Shown piece by piece: positions 55,418 through 64,000 of a stretch of 64,000 nucleotides of DNA. The stretch covers positions 2,885,001-2,949,000 of the forward strand of contig OY282432.1 in assembly GCA_958295985.1 (NCBI GenBank). The letters run 5' to 3'. Numbering within the stretch: position 1 is the stretch's first letter; every line of letters begins with the position of its first letter. The stretch comes from an uncultured Candidatus Binatia bacterium (GTDB lineage Bacteria; Desulfobacterota; Binatia; UBA9968; JAJDTQ01). Under the pieces are notes generated by a model. That model ran no database searches. It saw only the letters and a program-made list of their open reading frames with translations, and had not been told where the DNA came from. The translations under genes were made by a program, and so were the position numbers.

Positions 55418-55436
55418 CGGCCGGGGGTTCAGGCGA

Positions 55437-56213
55437 ATGGTCCGGCAGCATCCCACCGCGGTCGTGGACCCGGCTGCGGAACTCGACGACCGGGTCGAGG
55501 TAGGCCCTTACTCCGTCATCGGTCCCGGGGCGAGGATCGGCAAGGGGACCCGGATCAGGTCCCACGTCGTGATTGAGGGAAACACGACCATCGGCAGGGA
55601 TAACGTCATTTTCCAGTTCAGCACCGTCGGCTCCAGTCCCCAGGACCTGAAGTACAAGGGAGAGGACAGCCAACTGATTATCGGCGACGGCAATACCATT
55701 CGCGAGTTCGCCTCGCTCAATCCGGGGACTGCCGGGGGCGGCAGGGTCACCCGGATCGGACAGCGAAACCTGCTGATGATGCAAAGCCATGTCGCCCACG
55801 ACTGCCACATCGGAGACGACAGCATCCTGGCGAACGGCGCCATGCTCGGCGGCCACGTGGTGATCGGAGACCGCGTCATCATCGGAGCCCTGGTGGGGGT
55901 CCATCAGTTCGTCGCCATCGGCAGCGGCGCCATCGTCGGCGCAGGGTCCATGGTCTCCAAGGACGTGCCGCCCTACTGCCACGCCACCGGCGATCGCGTG
56001 CGGCTGCGGGGACTGAACCTCGAGGGGCTCAGGCGGCAGGGGTTCGACAAGGCTCGCGTCGAGGCCATCCGGCAGACCTACCGCATCCTGTTCCAGTCGA
56101 GGTTGCGGCTGAAGGACGCGGTGCAAAGGGTCTGCAGGGAAGTCCCCCGTACTTTCGAGGTGGAACAGATGATCGAGTTCGTCGAGAGCTCCCAGCGAGG
56201 AATCTGCAGGTAG
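55437..56213 (+). CDS. lpxA: UDP-N-acetylglucosamine O-acyltransferase
   Basis: A 258-residue LpxA, the first step of lipid A synthesis. Hexapeptide repeats fill residues 1-185, the catalytic His is in MQSHVAHDCHIGDD, and GLVGVHQFV-like sequence (ALVGVHQFVAIG) and RLRGLNLEGLRR are family-specific. A C-terminal helical domain closes it. ATG at 55437, 20 bases after fabZ. Confidence 0.96.
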   Translation: MVRQHPTAVVDPAAELDDRVEVGPYSVIGPGARIGKGTRIRSHVVIEGNTTIGRDNVIFQFSTVGSSPQDLKYKGEDSQLIIGDGNTIREFASLNPGTAGGGRVTRIGQRNLLMMQSHVAHDCHIGDDSILANGAMLGGHVVIGDRVIIGALVGVHQFVAIGSGAIVGAGSMVSKDVPPYCHATGDRVRLRGLNLEGLRRQGFDKARVEAIRQTYRILFQSRLRLKDAVQRVCREVPRTFEVEQMIEFVESSQRGICR

Positions 56214-56238
56214 GAATCGCAAACGGCATGGGAACGGA

Positions 56239-57093
56239 CTGGACGGGACACTGGACAAGCTACAGGAAACGCCGGTCGACAAGGTCGGCCTGATCGCAGG
56301 CAGCGGTCGATTTCCCCTGATATTCGCCCAGAACGCGCGAGCGGTCGGGGTCCGCGTGATTGCGGTGGCGCATCGGGGGGAGACCGCCGAAGAGATCGAA
56401 CAGTTGGTCGAGCAGGTCACCTGGATTCGGGTAGGGCAACTGGGAAAGATCATCCGGACCTTCCGGAAGGCCGAGGTCCGCAACGCCGTCATGGCAGGCG
56501 GCATCCGGAAAGTAGGGCTGTTTTCCAACTTTCGGCCCGATCCCAGAGGTTTGGCGCTCCTGGCCCGAATCAGGAGTCGCGACGATGACCAGTTGTTGCG
56601 GGGCGTGGCCGGCGAACTCGAGCGCGAGGGGATTCGTATCCTGGAGTCGACGCTGTTCCTGGAGCGCATCATTCCGGCCGAGGCGGGAGTGCTCACGCGG
56701 ACCCGGCCCGGTCCGGAACAGTGGAAGGACGTGGAGCTGGGCGTCCCCATGGTCAAGCGGCTGGGTCGAATGGGAATCGGCCAAACCCTGGTATTGAAGG
56801 AGGGCGTCATCCTGGCGGTGGAGGCCATCGAAGGTACGGACGCAGCCATTCGTCGCGGGGGAGAGAGCGTGGACGGCTCCGTGGTGGTGGTGAAGATGAG
56901 CAAGCCGCAGCAGGACCTGCGCTTCGACGTACCCGCCGTCGGTCCCGGGACCATCGAGGTCCTGAAGCAGGTGGGGGGAGGCGTGCTGGCGGTCGAGAGC
57001 CGGCGCTCGATCCTGTTGGACAGGGAAAAGCTGCTCGCCGCCGCGGATGACGCGAAAATCGCCGTGGTGGCGGTGGAACCGGAACCCGAATGA
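56239..57093 (+). CDS. lpxI: UDP-2,3-diacylglucosamine pyrophosphatase LpxI (start anomalous)
   Basis: LpxI (DUF1009), which makes lipid X from UDP-2,3-diacylglucosamine, in the usual place between lpxA and lpxB. The conserved beginning DKVGLIAGSGRFPLIFA is read in frame at about 56278-56328, but no ATG, GTG or TTG exists in that frame upstream of it, only CTGs (56239, 56251). The first usable GTG, at 56356, would delete this essential N-terminus. An ATG at 56228 is one base out of frame; a single extra G in the GGG after it would join it perfectly to the LpxI frame. So either a CTG starts the gene or one base is missing here. The remaining domains look intact (IRSRDDDQLLRGVA, EGTDAAIRRG). 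Overlaps the next gene by 4 bases. Confidence 0.85.
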   Translation: MDGTLDKLQETPVDKVGLIAGSGRFPLIFAQNARAVGVRVIAVAHRGETAEEIEQLVEQVTWIRVGQLGKIIRTFRKAEVRNAVMAGGIRKVGLFSNFRPDPRGLALLARIRSRDDDQLLRGVAGELEREGIRILESTLFLERIIPAEAGVLTRTRPGPEQWKDVELGVPMVKRLGRMGIGQTLVLKEGVILAVEAIEGTDAAIRRGGESVDGSVVVVKMSKPQQDLRFDVPAVGPGTIEVLKQVGGGVLAVESRRSILLDREKLLAAADDAKIAVVAVEPEPE

Positions 57094-58022
57094 GAGAGCC
57101 GGAACCCATCGCGGTTGGAGTGGTCGGGGTTGGCCATGCCGGGAACCTTCATGCCGGCAAGTATGCCGCCTCGCCGGCCGCCCGGCTCGTGGCGGTTGCC
57201 GACATAGACGAAGGACGGGCACGGGAGGCGGGCGCGCGCTACCAGGTGCCCGCGGTCACGGATTACCGCGACCTCCTGGACAGGGTCCGTTGCGTCAGCA
57301 TCGCGGTTCCGACGCAACAGCACTACCGGGTCGCGCGGGACTTTCTGGCTGCGGGAATCGACGTGCTGGTGGAGAAGCCGATCACGTCCACGGTACCCGA
57401 CGGACGGAAACTGGTGGAACTGGCCCGGCGGAACGCCCGTATCCTCCAGGTCGGGCACCTGGAGCGATTCAACCCGGTCGTGCGCGAGCTCGGCAAGGTC
57501 ATCGCCGCGCCGAAATTCGTCGAGTGCCACCGGTTGGCCCCCTTCATGGAGCGGGGCACGGATGTCGACGTCGTGCTCGATTTGATGATCCACGACATCG
57601 ACGTGATCTCCAGCCTGGTGCACGCGCCGGTGACGGACATCGACGCCACCGGTGTCGCCGTGCTTACGGACAAGCCGGACATCGCCAACGCGCGCATACG
57701 TTTCGATGACGGGTGCGTGGCCAACGTGACCGCGAGCCGGGTGTCGATGAAACGCGAGCGCAAGATTCGGTTCTTTCAACCGGATACCTACATTTCCCTG
57801 GATTACGACGCCAAGACGGCACAGGTCTACCGCATGGAAGATCGAAGCCGGGGTTGGGCCGGCATTCAGGGACAGGTGCTCGCCGCCGAGGACGGCGACG
57901 CTCTCCGGGACCAGATCGAATCCTTCCTGGAGTCGGTGGCCAACCGCGAGAGCCCGGTGGTGAGCGGTGAGGACGGGTTGCACGCGCTCGAGATTGCATC
58001 GGCGATCAGCGAACGGCTGTAA
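57090..58022 (+). CDS. Gfo/Idh/MocA-family oxidoreductase
   Basis: A 310-residue NAD(P)-dependent oxidoreductase. The Rossmann motif VGVVGVGHAGNLHAGKY is at the N-terminus, EKPITST and QVGHLERFNP follow, and HDIDVIS holds the catalytic His/Asp region. A gene of this family between lpxI and lpxB is common in Deltaproteobacteria. Members in that position, such as GnnA, can oxidise UDP-GlcNAc to allow amide-linked lipid A, but GnnB (the aminotransferase) is not adjacent. The DegT aminotransferase at 13045 is a speculative candidate. Confidence 0.85.
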   Translation: MREPEPIAVGVVGVGHAGNLHAGKYAASPAARLVAVADIDEGRAREAGARYQVPAVTDYRDLLDRVRCVSIAVPTQQHYRVARDFLAAGIDVLVEKPITSTVPDGRKLVELARRNARILQVGHLERFNPVVRELGKVIAAPKFVECHRLAPFMERGTDVDVVLDLMIHDIDVISSLVHAPVTDIDATGVAVLTDKPDIANARIRFDDGCVANVTASRVSMKRERKIRFFQPDTYISLDYDAKTAQVYRMEDRSRGWAGIQGQVLAAEDGDALRDQIESFLESVANRESPVVSGEDGLHALEIASAISERL

Positions 58023-59224
58023 TGGCCACGGTAATGGCCGGCAACACGACGCCTTCTTCCGGAAACCGGCGGCCCCTGGGGGTGATGCTGGTGGCCGGAG
58101 AAGCCTCGGGAGACGCCCGGGGGGCGGAGTTGGTGCGCAAGCTGCGGCAACGGCACCCGTCGGTGGAGTTTTTCGGCATGGGCGGCGCCGACCTCCGGCA
58201 AGCCGGCATGCGGGTCGTACACGACATTGCGCGAGTGGCGGGGGTGGGCGTCTCGGAGGTGTTCGGGAGTCTCCGTCACATCTGGATGGCCTACCGGCTG
58301 TTGCGCCGGCTCCTGCTGGAGGCCAGACCGGCCCTGCTCATCCTGATCGACTTCCCGGAATTCAACATGCGGTTGGCGCGGATCGCGCGCCGCCACGGCA
58401 TCACCGTCCTCTACTATATCAGCCCACAGGTATGGGCGTGGCGCCACTACCGGATTCGGCAGATCGCGTCGAGCGTGGACGCCATGGCGGTGGTCTTTCC
58501 CTTCGAGGCGGACCTGTACAAGGCTTTCGGCGTCGGCACCGTATCCTTCGTCGGACATCCGCTCGTGGACATCGTGAAACCCGACCGGGACCGGGAGACG
58601 AGCCTTCGCGGGGCGGGGCTGGACCCCGGGAAACTCACCGTGGCGATGATGCCCGGAAGCCGGGAGAAGGAGGTTGCCTCGCTCATCGGCCCCATGCTCG
58701 AAGCCGCACGGGGCCTGAGCCGGGAACGGGACGTGCAATTCCTGCTGATCCGCGCCAGCACCATCGACCGAAGCGACCTGGAGCAGGCGGTGGCGGGATC
58801 GCCCATCGCCGTGCGCATCGTAGAGGGTGACACGTACAACATGCTGGCGGCCGCGGATCTGGTATGGGTGGCCTCCGGAACCGCGACCCTGGAGGCGGGA
58901 CTGTTGAAGAAACCCATGGTGATCGCCTATCGCTTGTCGCCGTTGAGCTATTGGCTCGGGCGCTTGCTGGTCCGGGTGGATCACATCGGCATGGTCAACA
59001 TCATCGCCGGCGAACGGGTGGTCCCGGAATTGATCCAGGACGAGGTCACGTCGGACCGGATCCTTGCCGAAACCAGGCGCATGCTGCAACCGGAGATCCG
59101 GTCCGCGGTGGTCCGGAAACTCGAGACGGTGCGACAACGGTTGGGACCCCCCGGGGCTCCCGGTCGAGTGGCGGACATGGCCATGACTCTCCTGGCGCGG
59201 ACGGACAACCGGACGTTGCGATGA
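58022..59224 (+). CDS. lpxB: lipid-A-disaccharide synthase
   Basis: A 400-residue GT19 glycosyltransferase that joins lipid X and UDP-2,3-diacylglucosamine. VAGEASGDARGA is the N-terminal motif, LIDFPEFNMRLA and YYISPQVWAW are characteristic, and PGSREKEV plus WVASGTATLEAGL mark the nucleotide-sugar half. ATG at 58022 overlaps the previous stop by one base (TAATG). Confidence 0.96.
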   Translation: MATVMAGNTTPSSGNRRPLGVMLVAGEASGDARGAELVRKLRQRHPSVEFFGMGGADLRQAGMRVVHDIARVAGVGVSEVFGSLRHIWMAYRLLRRLLLEARPALLILIDFPEFNMRLARIARRHGITVLYYISPQVWAWRHYRIRQIASSVDAMAVVFPFEADLYKAFGVGTVSFVGHPLVDIVKPDRDRETSLRGAGLDPGKLTVAMMPGSREKEVASLIGPMLEAARGLSRERDVQFLLIRASTIDRSDLEQAVAGSPIAVRIVEGDTYNMLAAADLVWVASGTATLEAGLLKKPMVIAYRLSPLSYWLGRLLVRVDHIGMVNIIAGERVVPELIQDEVTSDRILAETRRMLQPEIRSAVVRKLETVRQRLGPPGAPGRVADMAMTLLARTDNRTLR

Positions 59225-60954
59225 AGATATACCAGCGCTTGCTCCGATACCTGAGACCCTACGTATGGCCCTCCTTCTGCGGCGCGGTGGTCTGCATGTT
59301 GCTGTTCAGCGCCACCTCCGCCATGTTGCCGTTCGTGGTCCGGGACATGATGGACCAGGTGTTCGTGAACAAGGACCGTGGGATGCTGGTATACGTGACC
59401 CTGATGGCCGTGATCCTGTTCGTCTGCCGCGGCGCCGGTCACTTCGGCCAGGCGTACTTGATGGAATACGTCGGCCAGCGGGTCATCCGCGACCTGCGCT
59501 CGGCCATGTGTGAAAAGCTGCAATGGCATTCCCTGGCCTACATCCACCGGCACCCTACGGGTACGCTCCTTTCCAGGGTCACCAGCGACGTCGAGCTGGT
59601 GCGGGCCGCGCTCAGCACCTCGGTCGCCTCGGTGGCCCGCAACAGCACGTCGATGGTGGCGTTGACCGTGGTGGCCTTCTATATGGACTGGTTCCTGGCC
59701 GCCATCGCCTTCGTGGTGTTTCCCGGCTCGGTCCTTCCCATCCGGCGCCTGACCAACCGCGTCAGGAGAGCGACCAAGAGAAGCCAGGTGAGCACCGGCA
59801 CACTGACCACGGTCCTTCAGGAAAGCCTTCAGGGGAGTTCCATCGTCAAGGCTTTCGGTATGGAGCGGTATGAGCTGGACCGGTTCAACCGGGAGAACCG
59901 GGAAATCCTGCGCCACACCATGAAGGCGAGTCGCGCCCGGGCGATCATGCCCGCGGCGATGGAATGGCTGGCCGGTCTCGGGATCGCCGGCGTGGTGTGG
60001 TACGGTGGCAACGCCGTCATAGACGGCGGACGCACCGCCGGCGAGTTCTTTGCCTTCTTCACCGCCATGTACCTCACCTATGAGCCGTTGAAGCACCTGA
60101 CCCGTACGTTTCCGGAGATCTATCAGGGCATCGCGGGAGGGGAACGGATCTTCGAGGTGCTGGACGCGCCGCTGGACATCACGGATGCTCCGGATGCCGT
60201 TTCCGCCGCACCCTTTTCGGACCGCATCGCGTTCCGCAACGTCGGGTTCGGTTACCGGGCGGAGCCGGTGTTGACCGGCATCGACCTGGAGATCCGGCGC
60301 GGTGAGATGGTAGCGCTCGTGGGTATGAGCGGCGCCGGCAAAACGACTCTCTCGGCCCTGGTTCCGCGGTTCTACGACGTGACCTCGGGCAGCATCACCG
60401 TAGACGGTGTGGACATCCGCAAGCTGAGCCTCGGTTCACTCCGCGGCCAGATCGGCATCGTGACGCAACACACCTTTCTCTTCAACGACAGCGTGAAGAA
60501 CAATATCTCCTATGGCGATCCGGCCAAGGGCATGGACGACATCATCAGGGCGGCCACGGCCGCCAACGCCCACGAGTTCATTACGGAGTTGCCGGACGGC
60601 TACGATACGGTCATTGGAGAGCTCGGCCTGAAACTTTCCGGCGGACAGCGGCAGCGCATCGCCATCGCCCGGGCGATGCTCAAGAATGCCCCCATCCTGA
60701 TCCTCGATGAGGCCACCTCGGCCCTTGACTCGGAGTCGGAGCGGTTGGTTCAGGATGCGTTGGACGGCCTCATGGAAAACCGCACGAGCCTGGTGATAGC
60801 GCACCGGTTGTCGACCATCTCCAACGCCACGCGTATCGTCGTCTTGTCCAGGGGAACGATCGTGGAAGAGGGGACCCATGCCGAACTGGTGGCCCGACAA
60901 CGCGAGTACAGCCGTCTCTACAGCCTCCAGGCTGCCGGCAGCCTGGCCGGGTAG
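59221..60954 (+). CDS. msbA: lipid A export ABC transporter MsbA
   Basis: A 577-residue half-transporter with six membrane helices (residues 1-310) and an ATPase domain. Walker A is GMSGAGKTT, the signature LSGGQRQRIAIARA and Walker B ILILDEATSALD. It flips lipid A-core across the inner membrane. Start: ATG at 59221 overlapping the lpxB stop (ATGA). Upstream in-frame sequence is read-through over lpxB. Confidence 0.94.
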   Translation: MKIYQRLLRYLRPYVWPSFCGAVVCMLLFSATSAMLPFVVRDMMDQVFVNKDRGMLVYVTLMAVILFVCRGAGHFGQAYLMEYVGQRVIRDLRSAMCEKLQWHSLAYIHRHPTGTLLSRVTSDVELVRAALSTSVASVARNSTSMVALTVVAFYMDWFLAAIAFVVFPGSVLPIRRLTNRVRRATKRSQVSTGTLTTVLQESLQGSSIVKAFGMERYELDRFNRENREILRHTMKASRARAIMPAAMEWLAGLGIAGVVWYGGNAVIDGGRTAGEFFAFFTAMYLTYEPLKHLTRTFPEIYQGIAGGERIFEVLDAPLDITDAPDAVSAAPFSDRIAFRNVGFGYRAEPVLTGIDLEIRRGEMVALVGMSGAGKTTLSALVPRFYDVTSGSITVDGVDIRKLSLGSLRGQIGIVTQHTFLFNDSVKNNISYGDPAKGMDDIIRAATAANAHEFITELPDGYDTVIGELGLKLSGGQRQRIAIARAMLKNAPILILDEATSALDSESERLVQDALDGLMENRTSLVIAHRLSTISNATRIVVLSRGTIVEEGTHAELVARQREYSRLYSLQAAGSLAG

Positions 60955-61031
60955 GCGGGACTTGGTGCGGAGCATGAAACGCTTTCGATCCTCGAAACCG
61001 ACGCACAGCCTTTCGCCGGAGCCGTGAGGCG

Positions 61032-62339
61032 GTGTTCAGCCTCTACAATACGGTATTGCACGCGGGATTGATCTTCGGGCTGCTGGCGTGGCCCCTGGGG
61101 TTCCTCTTTCGCCGGAGCCGCTACCGCGGTCTGAGAGAGCGTCTCACGATCTATCCGCCGGAACTGACCGCGGTCCTGGCCGGTTCCCGCCCGATCTGGA
61201 TACATGCCGCCTCCGTGGGCGAAGTACGATCCGCGGCCCCGCTGGTCAGCCGAATGAAGATGCTATGGCCCGGTCGCAAGCTGCTGGTGTCGACGGTGAC
61301 CGTTACCGGACGCCGGACGGTGCGGGAGACCCTGCCCGACGTCGAGGGGGTTGTCTATCTGCCTCTGGACCTGCCCTGGCTCGTTTCCCGAAGTCTTCGC
61401 AAACTTCAGCCCGAGCTCATCATTTTGCTGGAAACGGAAATCTGGCCCAATTTCATCCGCGCGGCGCACCGCTCGAAGGTTCCGACCGTGGTCCTCAGCG
61501 GGCGCCTGTCGCCCCGTGGTGCGCGAATGTATCAGCGTTTCCGGGGGCTTTTCCGGCCGGTGCTGGATGAGGTTTCCGGTTTCGGCATGCAGGACGACGA
61601 GAACGCGGGCCGAATGCTGCGCCTCGGCGTGGACCCGGGCAAGGTCGCCGTAACCGGGTCGCTCAAGCATGCCGCAGCGGAACCGGGGCCGGTCCCGGAA
61701 GTGCCGGACCCCGGCAACGCGCGCGCGCCCGTGCTGGTGGCGGGAAGCACCCACCGCGGCGAGGAGGAAATGCTCCTGGACGTATTTCCCGAACTGCGCC
61801 GTTTGCATCCGGGACTTCTCTTGATCCTGGCCCCGAGGCATCCGGAGCGGTTTGGCGAAGTCGAGCGGCTGCTCCGGGAGCGGAGGTTGCGTTACCGCAG
61901 GCAAAGCGAGACGAGCGGCGTGCGGCCCGGGGGCTATGAGGTCCTGTTGCTGGATACCCTGGGCGATTTGCCACGGTATTACGGATGCGCCGACGTCGCC
62001 TTCGTGGGCGGCAGCCTGGTGCCCGCGGGAGGACACAATCTCATCGAGCCCGCGAGGTGGGGCAAGCCCGTACTCTTCGGGCCGCATCGTTCCAATGTCG
62101 CCGGGTTCGCGCGAGAATTGTTGGAGCAGGGAGGCGGGGTCGAGGTCCACGATCGGCAGGGTTTGCTCAGGGTGGTCGAGGGGCTTCTGTCGGACAAGGA
62201 GCGCGCATCCGCCATGGGGCGCCGCGCCCGGTACGCGGCCGATGCCGACAGGGAGGTCCTTTCACGAAGCATGAGCCTGCTCTGCCGGCAACTCCGTGAC
62301 ACCCCTTCCCCGGGCGCGGCCCGGGAGTCTGCGCCGTAG
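61032..62339 (+). CDS. waaA: 3-deoxy-D-manno-octulosonic acid transferase
   Basis: A 435-residue WaaA/KdtA that adds Kdo to lipid IVA. An N-terminal membrane anchor (LYNTVLHAGLIFGLLAWPL) is followed by IHAASVGEV with the catalytic Glu, ETEIWPNF, then AGSTHRGEEE and FVGGSLVPAGGHNLIEPA in the CMP-Kdo half. Start: GTG at 61032. A 77-base gap separates it from msbA. Confidence 0.95.
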   Translation: MFSLYNTVLHAGLIFGLLAWPLGFLFRRSRYRGLRERLTIYPPELTAVLAGSRPIWIHAASVGEVRSAAPLVSRMKMLWPGRKLLVSTVTVTGRRTVRETLPDVEGVVYLPLDLPWLVSRSLRKLQPELIILLETEIWPNFIRAAHRSKVPTVVLSGRLSPRGARMYQRFRGLFRPVLDEVSGFGMQDDENAGRMLRLGVDPGKVAVTGSLKHAAAEPGPVPEVPDPGNARAPVLVAGSTHRGEEEMLLDVFPELRRLHPGLLLILAPRHPERFGEVERLLRERRLRYRRQSETSGVRPGGYEVLLLDTLGDLPRYYGCADVAFVGGSLVPAGGHNLIEPARWGKPVLFGPHRSNVAGFARELLEQGGGVEVHDRQGLLRVVEGLLSDKERASAMGRRARYAADADREVLSRSMSLLCRQLRDTPSPGAARESAP

Positions 62340-62418
62340 GAGTTTCCGGGCCTCTGCCCGCAACCGGCAGCAGGGCCGGCGAGCAACACCGGGTCAGGAC
62401 GGATTGGAACCGATCGTT

Positions 62419-63534
62419 ATGGCGGGAGCCGCCGGAGCATGGGCGAGGCTGGTACGGGACGCGTGGAGCCGCCGCGGCGTCGCCGGCCGGATACTGTGGG
62501 GCCTGCTGTTGCCCTGGAGCGGGGCTTTCCGCGTCGTTGCCGGGGTGAGAAATCTGCTGTACGACCTCCGGTGGCTGAACACCCGAAGACTCCCGCTACC
62601 GGTGGTGAGTGTCGGAAACCTGACGGTGGGGGGCACGGGCAAGACCCCCACCGGGCTGTGGTTGGCGCAGAACCTGCGGCGCCGTGGCCTCAATGCAGTG
62701 ATCCTGAGCCGCGGCTACGGCGGCCGCGGGCGGGACGTCCAGCCGGCAACCATCAGCTTCGAGAACACCCGGACGTGGATGGACGAGCCCGCGGGAGAAC
62801 TGCTGCAATACGGCGATGAACCGGTGATGTTGAGTGCGCTCTACGGGCAGACCGTGGGGGTCGGCGCCGACCGTCACCGGACCGGCATGGAGTTGAGCCG
62901 GTCATCCCGCGACACCCATCTCTTTCTGCTGGACGACGGTTTCCAGTACCGGAACCTGGAACGGGACGTCGATCTGGTCCTGCTGGGCGCCGACAGCCGC
63001 GGCTCGATGCTGCCGGCAGGTCCCTTCCGGGAGTCCATGCGGGCTCTGCAGCGCGCGGACCTTCTCATGGTCACGGACGCTCACGACCGGTGGCGGGAGA
63101 TCCTGGAGGGCCGCTTCGACAGTTCGAGGGTCTTCTTCGCCTCCCTCGAGCCGCGAACTCTGCTGCGCCGGACGGACCGCGGCCTTGGGGAACTTCCATT
63201 GGGCGACCTGACCGGGACCCGGGTTCTGGCGGTTTCGGCCATTGCCAAACCGGAAGGGTTTTACGACCTGCTCCGGGAGTGCGGGGCGACCATCGTCGAA
63301 ACCCTGGACTTCCCCGATCACCATCGCTACTCCGAACGGGATTGGCGCGAGATCAACCGTACCCGAAACCGGGTCGACAGGATCGTGACGACGGAAAAGG
63401 ATTTCGTGAAGCTGGCACGGTTCCCCTTCACCAGCGGGAGGCTTTTGGCCTTGCGGGTCGAAATGTCCATCGACAGGCCGGAGGCCCTGCTGGATCGTAT
63501 CACGGAGGTTGTGAACGGGGCGGCTTCCGGGTGA
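62419..63534 (+). CDS. lpxK: tetraacyldisaccharide 4'-kinase
   Basis: A 371-residue LpxK that phosphorylates the 4' position of the lipid A disaccharide. The P-loop VGGTGKTP is at about residues 70-77, [10 protein letters not shown] follows, [12 protein letters not shown] carries the catalytic Asp pair, and TTEKDFVKL is near the end. Start: the ATG at 62419 (a normal N-terminal helix follows); a GTG at 62296 overlapping waaA would add 41 unrelated Arg-rich residues. The stop overlaps the next gene (GTGA). Confidence 0.94.
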   Translation: MAGAAGAWARLVRDAWSRRGVAGRILWGLLLPWSGAFRVVAGVRNLLYDLRWLNTRRLPLPVVSVGNLTVGGTGKTPTGLWLAQNLRRRGLNAVILSRGYGGRGRDVQPATISFENTRTWMDEPAGELLQYGDEPVMLSALYGQTVGVGADRHRTGMELSRSSRDTHLFLLDDGFQYRNLERDVDLVLLGADSRGSMLPAGPFRESMRALQRADLLMVTDAHDRWREILEGRFDSSRVFFASLEPRTLLRRTDRGLGELPLGDLTGTRVLAVSAIAKPEGFYDLLRECGATIVETLDFPDHHRYSERDWREINRTRNRVDRIVTTEKDFVKLARFPFTSGRLLALRVEMSIDRPEALLDRITEVVNGAASG

Positions 63535-64000
63535 CGCGGGCCGCGGTCAACCCACCGGCACCGGCTTTCAAGATGACCTCGAAAAGGCCAGGCGAGATGA
63601 TCCCCGCGGGATTCGAGACGGTGACTCCGGGGCCCGGGCTCACCATGCTGGCGGCACATGGCGTGGACGGCGCCGGGCTCGCTTCGCGGATCATGACCCC
63701 GGGCGACGATGCCCCGCCGCGACATTTCGGTCGTGCCGGCCTGCCTGCCGTGGCGCTGGCGGACGGCGGCCACGCACTGGTCCGGTCCTATCAGCACGGA
63801 GGGCTGTTGCGCGGGATCACGCGCCACTGGTTCATCAGCCGGCCGTTGCGGCCGTTTGCGGAATTGGCGGTCACGGTGGCAGCCCGGGAGCGGGGAGTGG
63901 CGGCGCCGGAGGTCCTGGCCGCACTCGTGGCACGAGGATACGGACCCTGGTATCGAGGGTGGCTGATCACCCGGGAGTTAAAGGGAACCGAAACCCTCTG
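63531..64000 (+). CDS. Kdo/LPS kinase-like protein (partial, runs off the window)
   Basis: At least 156 residues from a GTG at 63531 that overlaps the lpxK stop, open to the window end. GGLLRGITRHWF, then RPFAELAVTVAARERGVAAPEVLAA and WLITREL resemble the N-terminal lobe of 3-deoxy-D-manno-octulosonic acid kinase / lipopolysaccharide kinase (KdkA, WaaP) proteins. The catalytic loop would lie beyond the edge. The position directly after lpxK fits phosphorylation of Kdo or core sugar. Confidence 0.7.
   Translation, partial: MTRAAVNPPAPAFKMTSKRPGEMIPAGFETVTPGPGLTMLAAHGVDGAGLASRIMTPGDDAPPRHFGRAGLPAVALADGGHALVRSYQHGGLLRGITRHWFISRPLRPFAELAVTVAARERGVAAPEVLAALVARGYGPWYRGWLITRELKGTETL

Noticed and set aside
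56356-57093. Shorter LpxI starting at the GTG at 56356
   Set aside because: It would remove the conserved KVGLIAGSGRFPLIFA segment, which is read in the same frame just upstream.
62296-62418. LpxK start at the GTG overlapping waaA
   Set aside because: It would add 41 Arg-rich residues not seen in LpxK; the ATG at 62419 gives the normal N-terminal helix.

Overview
This window reads as high-GC (roughly 60-65% by eye) chromosomal DNA from a Gram-negative bacterium. A complete block for outer-membrane and lipid A assembly (LolCD, BamA, OmpH/Skp, LpxD, FabZ, LpxA, LpxI, LpxB, MsbA, WaaA, LpxK and a partial Kdo-kinase-like gene) shows a diderm with lipopolysaccharide. The gene orders (bamA-ompH-lpxD-fabZ-lpxA-lpxI-Gfo/Idh-lpxB-msbA-waaA-lpxK, carD-ispD, hisS-aspS, DUF1844 next to a Do-like protease) resemble those of Deltaproteobacteria/Desulfobacterota and neighbouring uncultured phyla such as Tectomicrobia or Binatota. 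No rRNA is present, so this placement is an inference.

Layout. 0.15-9 kb is the accessory part: a UbiD-type decarboxylase (+), then on the minus strand a secreted alpha/beta hydrolase, metF coupled to an orphan molybdenum-hydroxylase large subunit, an amidohydrolase_2 protein and a HAD hydrolase. Two copies of a palindromic MITE-like element lie among them. 9-12.3 kb is a plus-strand run: an inositol-monophosphatase/CysQ-like protein, a small zinc-ribbon protein, two small Rieske-type proteins, a HIT protein and EF-P, whose 3' end overlaps the convergent coaE. 13-21 kb holds a DegT aminotransferase, an acyl-CoA synthetase, tRNA-Cys, an unusual ferredoxin-membrane fusion, rimI, carD, ispD, tRNA-Glu and cysK. 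21-29 kb holds DUF1844, an HtrA protease, PBP1B, a TPR lipoprotein, tsaD, rsmA, mutM and a gamma-carbonic-anhydrase-like protein. 29.5-41 kb holds lhgO, uvrB-uvrC-comEC, a HigBA module, hisS-aspS and def. From 41.3 kb to the window end everything is on the plus strand: an Rrf2 regulator and sufBCDS-sufU-sufT (iron-sulphur cluster assembly), lysS, lolCD, bamA and the lipid A genes.

How the parts fit. The Rrf2 regulator probably senses Fe-S status and controls the suf genes behind it. The last 15 kb makes lipid A and Kdo, flips the product across the inner membrane and supplies the machinery for lipoprotein and beta-barrel insertion. Many junctions are 4-base overlaps (ATGA or GTGA) or similarly tight, so long polycistronic transcripts are expected. 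No gap between genes exceeds 300 bases.

Repeats. Three small repeat families sit between genes: a TIR-bearing element of about 160 bp, a GGGCGGGTT-type palindrome and a CCTGAGCG(G/A)AGCGAAG-type element. In four cases (metF, mutM, sufD, lhgO) the gene's stop codon lies in the outer edge of a repeat. I found no CRISPR array, prophage, intact insertion sequence or recognised defence island apart from HigBA. Most of the window is ordinary housekeeping DNA. The most unusual protein is the ferredoxin-membrane fusion at 16452-17804.
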